From Longimicrobium sp. (GTDB taxonomy: Bacteria > Gemmatimonadota > Gemmatimonadetes > Longimicrobiales > Longimicrobiaceae): a stretch of DNA of 64,000 nt. The notes below the pieces were generated by a model, which had not been told where the DNA came from, did no database searches, and saw only the letters and a list, made by a program, of their open reading frames with translations. Below are positions 51,581 through 58,743 of the stretch, in pieces; within the stretch, counting starts at the first letter, position 1, and each line of letters opens with the position of its first letter. The position numbers were made by a program, and so were the translations under genes. Location of the stretch: NCBI RefSeq assembly GCF_035474595.1, contig NZ_DATIND010000044.1, positions 62,001-126,000 of the forward strand, written 5' to 3'.

Positions 51581-52540
51581 ATGCCCGCCACGCAGGAGCG
51601 CCCGATCGCGCTCTTCCACGAGCACCCCGACTGGTTCCGCCCGCTCTTCACCGAGCTGGAGCGGCGCGGCACGCCCTTCGTCCGCATCCCAGCGGCCGAG
51701 CACCGCTACGATCCCGAGGCGGCGCCGCCGTACTCGCTGGTGTTCAACCGCATGAGCCCGTCGGCGTACCTGCGCGGGGCGGGGAACGCCATCTTCTACA
51801 CCCAGAGCTGGCTGGACCACCTGGAGCGCAACGGCGTGCGCGTGGTGAACGGCCGCGGCGCGTACGCGGTGGAAACCAGCAAGGCGGTGCAGATCAACCT
51901 CCTCCGCCGTCTGGGGCTGCCGCATCCCAGGACGCGCGTCATCAACCACCCGTCGCAGGCGTTCGCCGCGGCCGAGGGGCTGCGCTACCCCATCGCCGTG
52001 AAGCCGAACATCGGCGGGAGCGGGGCGGGGGTGCGGCGCTTCGACTCGCCGGAGACTCTGCGGCAGGCGTCGGAGGACGGTTCGCTGGACCTGGGGATCG
52101 ATTCCGTCGGCCTGGTGCAGGAGTTCGTGCCCGCCGAGGAGGGGCGCATCACCCGCGTGGAGGTGCTGGGGGGCAAGTTCCTGTACGGCATCCGCATCTA
52201 CACCCCCGGCGACACCTTCGACCTGTGCCCCGCCGACGTCTGCCAGCGGGTGGACGGCGCCGAGCTGAACCGCATCGCCTGCGCGGTCGACGCGCCGAAG
52301 AACCGGCTGCGGGTGGAGGGCTACACCCCGCCCGCCGAGATCATCGGGCAGGTGGAGCGGATCATGGCCGAGGCGGGCATCGAGGTGGGCGGGGTAGAGT
52401 ACTTCGTGGACTCGCGCGACGGGAAGCACTACTTCTACGACGTGAACGCGCTGTCGAACTTCGTGGCCGACGCGCCGCAGGTGGTGGGCTTCGACCCGTT
52501 CCAGCGGCTGGCCGACTACCTGGAAGCGGAGGCCCGCTGA
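51581..52540 (+). CDS. RimK-type ATP-grasp enzyme
   Basis: A 319-residue ATP-dependent carboxylate-amine/thiol ligase fold. The substrate domain covers about 1-105; ATP-grasp motifs follow: YPIAVKPNIGGSGAGVRRFD (about 131-150), LVQEFVPAE, and the metal-binding end GVEYFVDSRDGKHYFYDVNA followed by LSNF. A GAGGAGAT site precedes the ATG. It overlaps the flavin monooxygenase start (TGATG), so both are co-translated. The product is unknown; RimK-like enzymes add amino acids to peptides or other acids. Confidence 0.85.
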   Translation: MPATQERPIALFHEHPDWFRPLFTELERRGTPFVRIPAAEHRYDPEAAPPYSLVFNRMSPSAYLRGAGNAIFYTQSWLDHLERNGVRVVNGRGAYAVETSKAVQINLLRRLGLPHPRTRVINHPSQAFAAAEGLRYPIAVKPNIGGSGAGVRRFDSPETLRQASEDGSLDLGIDSVGLVQEFVPAEEGRITRVEVLGGKFLYGIRIYTPGDTFDLCPADVCQRVDGAELNRIACAVDAPKNRLRVEGYTPPAEIIGQVERIMAEAGIEVGGVEYFVDSRDGKHYFYDVNALSNFVADAPQVVGFDPFQRLADYLEAEAR

Positions 52541-53589
52541 TGCGCTTCGGCTACTGGATGCCCGTGTTCGGCGGGTGGCTGCGCAACGTGGACGACGAGG
52601 GGATGGAGGCCAGCTGGGAGTACGTGAGCCGCCTGGCCCGCCGCGGCGAGGAGATCGGGTTCGACCTGACGCTGATCGCCGAGCTCTTCCTGAACGACAT
52701 CAAGGGCGCCGACGCGCCCACGCTGGAGGCGTGGTCCACCGCGGCGGCGCTGGCGGCGGTCACGAAGACGCAGGAGATCATGGTGGCGGTGCGGCCGACG
52801 TTCCACCCGCCGGTGATCTTCGCCAAGCAGGCGGCCAACATCGACCGCATCAGTGGCGGGCGGCTGTCGCTGAACGTGGTCAGCAGCTGGTGGGCGACCG
52901 AGGCGCGGAAGTACGGCGTGCAGTTCGACGTGCACGACGACCGCTACGCCCGCACCCGCGAGTGGCTGGAGGTGGTGAACGGCGTGTGGTGCAGTCCGTC
53001 GTTCACGCACGAGGGGCGATACTACAAGGTGGATGAGGCCGTGCTGGAGCCCAAGCCCGCCTCGCGCCCGCGGCCGACGATCTACGCCGGCGGCGAATCT
53101 CCCGCGGCCAAGGAGATGATCTCGTCGATGTGCGACGGGTTCCTGACGCACGGCGACCCGCCGGAGAACATCGCGCCGAAGGTGGCCGACATGCGCGCCC
53201 GCCGCGAGGCGCTGGGGCTGCCGCCGATGGTGTTCGGCGCCGCGGGCTACGCCATCGTCCGTCCCACGGAAGCCGAGGCGAAGCGCGAGCGGGAGCGCAT
53301 CACCGACGTGTCGAGCGGGAACGCGTACCACAGCTACCAGGACTGGCTGAACAACACGCAGCTGGAGCAACGGGTGAGCCTGGAGGACTACTCGGTTTCC
53401 AATCGCGGGCTGCGCACCGGCCTGGTCGGCACGCCGGAGCAGGTGGCCGAGCGGCTGATCGCGCTCGAAGAGGCGGGGCTGGACCTGGTCCTCCTCCAGT
53501 TCTCGCCGCAGCTGGAGGAGATGGAGCGCTTCGCCGAGGAGGTCATCCCCCTCGTGAACGGAAGCCACACCGAGGCCGTCGCGGCCTGA
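52540..53589 (+). CDS. LLM-class flavin-dependent monooxygenase (SfnG/SsuD-like)
   Basis: A 349-residue TIM-barrel flavin monooxygenase. It begins MRFGYWMPVFGGWLRN, with barrel blocks ISGGRLSLNVVSSWWATEAR and EGRYYKVDEAVLEPKP, and phosphate-site YAGGESPAAKE. These resemble dimethylsulfone (SfnG) or alkanesulfonate (SsuD) monooxygenases that release sulfite for cysteine synthesis. This fits the Cys-rich leader upstream. There is no flavin reductase or transporter in the window, so the substrate is open. Confidence 0.84.
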   Translation: MRFGYWMPVFGGWLRNVDDEGMEASWEYVSRLARRGEEIGFDLTLIAELFLNDIKGADAPTLEAWSTAAALAAVTKTQEIMVAVRPTFHPPVIFAKQAANIDRISGGRLSLNVVSSWWATEARKYGVQFDVHDDRYARTREWLEVVNGVWCSPSFTHEGRYYKVDEAVLEPKPASRPRPTIYAGGESPAAKEMISSMCDGFLTHGDPPENIAPKVADMRARREALGLPPMVFGAAGYAIVRPTEAEAKRERERITDVSSGNAYHSYQDWLNNTQLEQRVSLEDYSVSNRGLRTGLVGTPEQVAERLIALEEAGLDLVLLQFSPQLEEMERFAEEVIPLVNGSHTEAVAA

Positions 53590-53651
53590 GGAAGGGAAGA
53601 TCTCGTCGCGAATCCGGAACTCCAATTCGTGCATCCTCGCCGCATCAACCC

Positions 53652-53852
53652 GACGTCATCCTGAGGCCGTCCACACCGTAACCAGCGGCTACACAAGAGG
53701 TTGCAGGCCGAAGGGTCTATCGTGAGCGAAGGAATCGCACCGAAGCCCGGCGCGTTCCCCCCAACTCACGTGCGATACGGGCGATAGATCCTTCGGCCCG
53801 CGGGCGCTTGTGCGGGGTCGGGCGACGGCGTGGCTGGCCTCAGGATGACGTC
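53652..53852. repeat. ~200-bp palindromic repeat (GACGTCATCCTGAGG family)
   Basis: Outer arms GACGTCATCCTGAGGCC (53652-53668) and GGCCTCAGGATGACGTC (53836-53852) are perfectly complementary. Inner arms CCGAAGGGTCTATCG and CGATAGATCCTTCGG pair as well. Halves of the element occur at 21440 and 23911. No gene fits in this stretch. It may be a MITE-like or REP-like element. Confidence 0.82.
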
Positions 53853-53886
53853 TTCCTTGTGCGTCTTCCTTGTGCGTTCTTTCGAT

Positions 53887-54684
53887 CTACACTCCGCAGC
53901 CGGCGGTGGCGAGCATTCGGGGGGTGGTGCCGCGGATGCGGTAGACGGTGCTCCAGTCGCCCTCGTAGTACTGCCCGTGCACCAGGATCTCGTACTGGCC
54001 GTCGCCGTCCAGGTCGTAGATGCCGCCCAGCGTGAAGGTGTTCAGGATCTCCTCCTCGCTCGTGCGGGGATGGTACTCCTCCTCCAGCATGATCGTCCGC
54101 GCCACGCCGCCCACCAGCTTGCGGACGATGACCAGCGAGTAGTCGCCGGCGCGGACGCGCGTCGACTCCCCGGCGGCCTGCGAGCGGGTGGCGCTGAGGA
54201 CGGCCTCCTCCGTGCCGTCGCCGTCCAGGTCCGCGCGCAGGATGCCGGTGATGCGCACCACCGGGTTCCGGATCCCGTGCCGCACCAGCATCTCGCGCAC
54301 GGCGTTCTGGTACGCGGGGAGGCTCGCGTCGCCGCGCGTGACGGGGCGCGGGCGCACGTTCCAGCTGCCGACCACCGCCACGTCCCCCACCCCCTCCTCC
54401 ATCTTCGGCGTCAGCTCGACCAGGTAGGTGTCCGGGCACGGCTCCTCGATGGAGTTCGCGCGCGACCCCGTGGCCACGCCCCGCGCGGCGCCGTTCGCGA
54501 ACACGCGGTAGCGCTCGCCGCCGCGCACCAGCGACGCGTTGTGCTCGGCGTCGCGCCAGGTGCCGTCCACCACCACGGCCAGCAGGCGGCCGCTCCCCAC
54601 GTCCAGCACGGGCCGCACGCGCTGCGCGGCGGACGGCGTGGCGGCGAGCGTGAGCATCACGGCGGCAGCGATGGAGATGCGCAT
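53887..54684 (-). CDS. Secreted protein with FG-GAP/EF-hand-like repeats
   Basis: A 265-residue exported protein (signal peptide about 1-22, PSAAQ). The second half has two DLDGDG loops (LRADLDGDGTEEAVL and YDLDGDGQYEILV) that look like calcium-binding VCBS/FG-GAP units. The N-terminal part is beta-rich. No enzyme motif. Followed by a hairpin at 54715 that ends the upstream cytochrome transcript. Confidence 0.72.
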   Translation of the reverse strand: MRISIAAAVMLTLAATPSAAQRVRPVLDVGSGRLLAVVVDGTWRDAEHNASLVRGGERYRVFANGAARGVATGSRANSIEEPCPDTYLVELTPKMEEGVGDVAVVGSWNVRPRPVTRGDASLPAYQNAVREMLVRHGIRNPVVRITGILRADLDGDGTEEAVLSATRSQAAGESTRVRAGDYSLVIVRKLVGGVARTIMLEEEYHPRTSEEEILNTFTLGGIYDLDGDGQYEILVHGQYYEGDWSTVYRIRGTTPRMLATAGCGV

Positions 54685-54714
54685 GGATGGATTCCGTGGA
54701 GGCGGAAACGAAAG

Positions 54715-54741
54715 CGGCCCCGGGCGCGGTGCCCGGGGCCG
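54715..54741 (-). terminator. Terminator after cytochrome c gene
   Basis: CGGCCCCGGGC and GCCCGGGGCCG form a perfect 11-bp stem with a 5-nt loop; on the minus strand CTTTCGTTT follows. Confidence 0.75.
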
Positions 54742-54755
54742 GTCTCTCGCGAGGA

Positions 54756-55667
54756 TCACTCCGTGGGCGTCGGCCTGGCGGGGACGGAGCGGATGTACAG
54801 CCACACCGCGCGCATCTCGTCGTCCGTCATCAGCCCGCTGAGCGCCCAGGGCATGGGCGGGCGCAGCGCGGTGCCGTTGGGGCGCTTGCCAGTGCGCAGC
54901 GCGTTGAAGAAGTCCTGCTCCGTCCACTTCCCCACCTCGCCCGCGGCGGTCAGGTTGGCGGCGGGCGGCATCCCCGGGCCCTCGCCCTCGGCCGCGCCGT
55001 TCAGGTCCTTGCCGTGGCACCCCCGGCACCCGCCGATGGTGGCCAGGTACTGGCCGTACTCCACCGTCACGCCCGCCGCGGGCGGCTCGGCGCGAGGCGC
55101 GCCATGGGTGATGTGCTCGGCGGGGAAGAGGGGGAGCTTGCCGGCCAGGTACAGCGCCCGGCCCAGCGCCCGCACGTTGGTGGTGGGCAGCTCGCGGTCC
55201 ACCGGCGGCAGGGTGCGGACGTAGGCGATCACCGCCTGCACGTCGGCGTCGCCCATCGCCCAGTAGTCGGCCGAGGGCATGATGGCCAGCGCGTGCCCGT
55301 CTGCGTCCACGCCGTGGCGGATGGCGCGCTCCAGCTGCCCGTCGCTGTAGCGGGCAAGGACGCCGCCTTTCCCCGCGGTCAGGTTGCTGGCGTACACCAC
55401 GCCCAGCGGTCCCGCGTCCATGAACAGCTTGCCGCCCAGGTCGGCGCCGTGGCAGTCCACGCACTTGGCGATGGCCGTGGCCAGGTGCCGGCCGCGCTCC
55501 AGCGCCGCCGGGTTGCCCTGCCCGGTGCGCAGCGGCGCCACCGCCACCTCGTCGTACGCGCGGCGGAAGCGCACCTCGCTGGCGGCGTACACCACCAGCA
55601 CGGCCAGCACGACCACGAGGGCGAGGGAGCCGACGCTAAGGCCGGTCCATTTCAACAGCTTGCGCAT
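54756..55667 (-). CDS. Membrane-anchored dihaem cytochrome c
   Basis: A 303-residue protein anchored by one N-terminal segment (about 9-29). Two haem sites follow: CVDCH at 69-73 and CRGCH at 214-218, each with a downstream methionine (AIMPS, PMPW). The layout matches dihaem cytochromes of alcohol/sugar dehydrogenase electron transfer. It faces the periplasm. No partner dehydrogenase is adjacent. It is preceded by a divergent spacer with a 12-bp inverted repeat at 55834-55902. Confidence 0.88.
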   Translation of the reverse strand: MRKLLKWTGLSVGSLALVVVLAVLVVYAASEVRFRRAYDEVAVAPLRTGQGNPAALERGRHLATAIAKCVDCHGADLGGKLFMDAGPLGVVYASNLTAGKGGVLARYSDGQLERAIRHGVDADGHALAIMPSADYWAMGDADVQAVIAYVRTLPPVDRELPTTNVRALGRALYLAGKLPLFPAEHITHGAPRAEPPAAGVTVEYGQYLATIGGCRGCHGKDLNGAAEGEGPGMPPAANLTAAGEVGKWTEQDFFNALRTGKRPNGTALRPPMPWALSGLMTDDEMRAVWLYIRSVPARPTPTE

Positions 55668-55833
55668 CGCGAATACTCCGGGGGATCGAGCGTGGGCCGG
55701 CACGCGCGCGGCGCCGGGGCGGGATGACGGGATGGAGATGGGGATGGCGGTGCCCCGCGCCGGGCTGGAGAGGCGCGGTTGGGGTACAGCGTAAACGGAT
55801 GGCCTCGCCCCGTCAAGGGAGTCCCCTCCGCCG

Positions 55834-55902
55834 ATCGCCATGCGGGGCCACGGGTTGCGGCCATTTCGTGCCGCCCCGGCACCGGAGGTTCCGCATGGCG
55901 AT
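55834..55902. promoter_or_regulatory. Widely spaced inverted repeat in divergent spacer
   Basis: ATCGCCATGCGG (55834-55845) and CCGCATGGCGAT (55891-55902) are perfect complements 45 bp apart, between the cytochrome c and CarboxypepD_reg-like genes. This spacer of about 335 bp holds no other feature. Confidence 0.4.
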
Positions 55903-56003
55903 GGGGCGCATCGTCTCCTTCGTCACAAACCCTCACGCGCGCCCGTTCTTCGCGCTTTCATGGGCTCCCCACCGCTCTCCACCTTCCCCGGCTCCCCCCG
56001 CCG

Positions 56004-56459
56004 ATGACGCTCCCGCTGAAGACGATCCGCACCGTCGCGGTCGCGCTGGCGATGGCGGCCGCCGCCTCGCGCGCGGCGGCGCAGGAGGCCGCGCTGGTGC
56101 TGACGGTGACCGCCTCGGAGACGCAGGCGCCGCTGCCTGGCGCGCAGGTGAAGCTCGACGGCCGCGGCGTGGCCGTCACCGACGCCGGGGGCACGGTGCG
56201 CGTGGCGATGGCGCCCGGCGCGCACCAGGTGGAGGTGAGCGCCATCGGCCGCCACGTGCAGACGCTGCGCGCCACTTTGGCCGCCGGGCGGACGGAGGAC
56301 GTGGAGGTGCAGCTGATGCCCGACGCGGTGCCGCTGCGGCCGGTGACCGCGTCAGAAAGTCGAGGATGGGAACAGGACTTTCTCAGGAGGCCGGCCATGC
56401 CGTCGCTGGACCCCGCACCACCGTCTGCAGGCCGATGGATTTATCGCCCCCGCACGTGA
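56004..56459 (+). CDS. Secreted CarboxypepD_reg-like domain protein, possibly truncated
   Basis: A 151-residue exported protein with a signal peptide (about 1-25) and one carboxypeptidase-regulatory-like beta-sandwich (about 28-108; PLPGAQVKLDGRGVAVTDAGG, VEVSAIGRHVQTL). In this phylum such a domain is normally followed by a TonB plug/receptor after a segment like VPLRPVTA. Here the open frame ends about 40 residues later with no such domain, so it may be a truncated receptor. The 150 bp after the stop show no plug remnant I can recognise. Confidence 0.5.
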   Translation: MTLPLKTIRTVAVALAMAAAASRAAAQEAALVLTVTASETQAPLPGAQVKLDGRGVAVTDAGGTVRVAMAPGAHQVEVSAIGRHVQTLRATLAAGRTEDVEVQLMPDAVPLRPVTASESRGWEQDFLRRPAMPSLDPAPPSAGRWIYRPRT

Positions 56460-56610
56460 TGAGGATCCGCTCCACCGACGCGCCCGCCGCGCCGAGAATG
56501 CGGTCCCTGATCCGGCAGGCAGCCTGGAGATCGTTCGCAATACTCAATGGTCGCCCCAAGCGTGTGGATCGCGTGGAAGAGGGAAGATTAACGTCCCGCG
56601 CGTGCCGGGA

Positions 56611-56883
56611 TCAGCTCCCCGATCCGCCGCCTTCCTCACGTTCCAGGTCCTGCATGCGCAGGCGGAGGAAGTCGTCCAGCGAGTCGTCGGGGACGCGGTA
56701 GATCTCGGCCAGGAAGCGGCGCGTCTCGGACTCGTTCCGCTGGAGCTGGCGCAGCATGGCGCCCAGGCGCTCCAGCGGCATCCCCAGCCGCCCCGCCGCG
56801 CCGGCCAGGCGCTCGTAGGCATCGCGGCGGGCCTGCCGCTCCTCGTTGGTCTCACCCTCGAACCATGGCTCGCGCACCAGCAT
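56611..56883 (-). CDS. Small hypothetical protein
   Basis: A 90-residue, highly charged helical protein (NEERQARRDAYERLAGAAGR, NESETRRFLAEIYRVPDDSL). A GGAGGG site precedes ATG 56883. It lies between the heptamer array and a short spacer, downstream of glyA. Unknown function; perhaps a coiled-coil-forming regulator. Confidence 0.6.
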   Translation of the reverse strand: MLVREPWFEGETNEERQARRDAYERLAGAAGRLGMPLERLGAMLRQLQRNESETRRFLAEIYRVPDDSLDDFLRLRMQDLEREEGGGSGS

Positions 56884-56901
56884 CTCCCTCCGTCCCTTTC
56901 G

Positions 56902-56998
56902 CTGTCCCCTGTCCCCTGTCCCCTGTCCCCTGTCCCCTGTCCCCTGTCCCCTGCCCCCTGTCCCCTGCCCCCTGCCCCCTGCCCCCTGCCCCCTGCCG
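56902..56998. repeat. Heptamer tandem repeat (CCCCTGT/CCCCTGC)n
   Basis: About 13 seven-bp units between glyA and the small gene; the last units change T to C. Likely hypervariable. Confidence 0.9.
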
Positions 56999-56999
56999 T

Positions 57000-58250
57000 T
57001 CAGCTCCGCGCCCACTCGCCGTACAGCGGGAAGCGCGAGCACATCTCCCGCACCTCGCCGCGCACGGCCGTGGCCACCTGCTCGTCGTCCGGCGCGGCGA
57101 TCACGCGTTCGATGAGGCCGGCGATGGCGCGCATCTCCGCCTCGCCCAGGCCGCGCGTGGTGAGCGCGGGGGTGCCGATGCGGATGCCGCTGGTCACGAA
57201 CGGCGACTCGGTCTCGCCGGGAACGGTGTTCTTGTTCACCGTGATCCCCGCGCGGTCCAGCGACTTCTCGGCCACCTTCCCCGTCACCCCCTTGTTGCGG
57301 AGGTCCACCAGCATCAGGTGGTTGTCGGTGCCGCCGGACACCAGGTTGAAGCCGCGCTCCATCAATCCCCCGGCCAGCGCCTTGGCGTTCGCGATCACGC
57401 GGCCCGAGTAGTCGGCGAAGTCCGGCCGCAGCGCCTCCTCGAACGCCACCGCCTTGGCGGCGATCACGTGCATCAGCGGGCCGCCCTGGATGCCGGGGAA
57501 GATCTGCTTGTCGATGGCCTTGCCGTGCTCCTCGCGCGCCAGGATCAGCCCGCCGCGGGGGCCGCGCAGCGTCTTGTGCGTGGTCGACGTCACCACGTCG
57601 GCATGGGGGACGGGGGAGGGGTGATGGCCGGTGGCGACGAGACCCGCGATGTGCGCCATGTCCACCATCAGCTTCGCCCCGCACTCGCGGGCGATCTCGG
57701 CGAACACCTCGAAGTCGATGATGCGCGGATAGGCGCTGGCGCCCGCGATGATCATCTTCGGCTTCACCTTCACCGCCTGGTCGCGCAGGGCGCCGTAGTC
57801 GATGCGGTGGTCGTCGGGGCGCACGCCGTAGGCCACGATGTTGTACAGGCGGCCGCTGAAGTTCACCGGCGAGCCGTGCGTCAGGTGGCCGCCCTCCGAC
57901 AGGTTCATCCCCAGCACGGTGTCGCCGGGCTCCAGCAGCGCGAAGTAGGCGGCCATGTTGGCCTGCGCGCCGGAGTGCGCCTGCACGTTGGCGTGGTCGG
58001 CGCCGAAGAGCTGCAGCAGGCGGGAGATGGCCAGCCGCTCCACCTCGTCCACCACCTCGCAGCCGCCGTAGTAGCGCTTGCCGGGGAGCCCCTCGGCGTA
58101 CTTGTTGGTCAGCACCGAGCCCATGGCCTGGAGCACCGCCTGCGAGGTGAAGTTCTCGCTGGCGATCATCTCCAGCTGGTTCTCCTGGCGTTCGGCCTCG
58201 GCCACCAGCAGCCGGTGGATCTCGGGATCGGCCTGCTTCAGGGCGTCCAT
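57000..58250 (-). CDS. glyA: Serine hydroxymethyltransferase
   Basis: A 416-residue PLP enzyme that interconverts serine and glycine with tetrahydrofolate, the main one-carbon source. Family signatures: [68 protein letters not shown] and the lysine motif [18 protein letters not shown] (about 228). Full family length. ATG 58250 is 60 bp from an octamer array. Confidence 0.96.
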   Translation of the reverse strand: MDALKQADPEIHRLLVAEAERQENQLEMIASENFTSQAVLQAMGSVLTNKYAEGLPGKRYYGGCEVVDEVERLAISRLLQLFGADHANVQAHSGAQANMAAYFALLEPGDTVLGMNLSEGGHLTHGSPVNFSGRLYNIVAYGVRPDDHRIDYGALRDQAVKVKPKMIIAGASAYPRIIDFEVFAEIARECGAKLMVDMAHIAGLVATGHHPSPVPHADVVTSTTHKTLRGPRGGLILAREEHGKAIDKQIFPGIQGGPLMHVIAAKAVAFEEALRPDFADYSGRVIANAKALAGGLMERGFNLVSGGTDNHLMLVDLRNKGVTGKVAEKSLDRAGITVNKNTVPGETESPFVTSGIRIGTPALTTRGLGEAEMRAIAGLIERVIAAPDDEQVATAVRGEVREMCSRFPLYGEWARS

Positions 58251-58312
58251 CTATCGTCCTCGCACGGTCTCGCGTTCGTGGCTGGTCGGGATGGCGGAAG
58301 GTAACCGGACGG

Positions 58313-58417
58313 GTGCGAGAGTGCGAGAGTGCGGAAGTGCGGAAGTGCGGAAGTGCGGAAGTGCGGAAGTGCGGAAGTGCGGAAGTGCGGAAGTGCGAGA
58401 GTGCGAGAGTGCGAGGA
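58313..58417. repeat. Octamer tandem repeat (GTGCGGAA)n
   Basis: About 13 eight-bp units (GTGCGAGA, GTGCGGAA) upstream of glyA. It is the longest octamer array in the window. Confidence 0.9.
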
Positions 58418-58458
58418 GATCGGTCGTGAGCGCCGATGTCGCGGAGTGAGCCGAACAC

Positions 58459-58509
58459 CCTCGCGCAGTTTGCGAGGCTTCCCGTGGTTGTTGCTGCGAC
58501 TTCAGTCGC
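58459..58509 (+). repeat. Double-hairpin element (variant stems)
   Basis: CCTCGC/GCGAGG stem, linker CTTCCCGTGGTTGTTGCT, GCGACT/AGTCGC stem. The rest of the 490-bp spacer before 58744 holds a predicted promoter. Confidence 0.8.
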
Positions 58510-58661
58510 CGGTAAGTGGCCAGCCTCCGCACATGAGTCGGCGGCAGGCACCGATTCTTCCCTGAAACCTGCTTTGGGGGATGGAGATGCGGAGATGGCG
58601 CGACCGCGTCGGTATCTTCATCTCCATACGTTATCGGTATCGATGGATATGGATTTGTGGA

Positions 58662-58691
58662 TTGGACATATGTGCGCGGCGCTGCTAATCT
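58662..58691 (+). promoter_or_regulatory. Predicted promoter of the M13 peptidase
   Basis: TTGGAC (58662-58667) and TAATCT (58686-58691) separated by 18 bp, about 50 bp before the start codon in a locally AT-rich stretch. Confidence 0.4.
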
Positions 58692-58743
58692 CCTAGCACC
58701 ATCTGTTTGCGCGACCCACCCGCCTGTCATGGAGCCCCGCCCG

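Noticed and set aside
56352-56550. Minus-strand frame with codon-like bias after the CarboxypepD_reg gene (contains RILITCGGDKSIG)
   Set aside because: About 55 codons, no plausible start or ribosome site and no family recognised; might be a gene fragment but not supportable.
56902-57000. Proline-rich coding sequence (PCPLSPVPCPL...)
   Set aside because: Arises from the CCCCTGT tandem repeat; no start or conservation signal.
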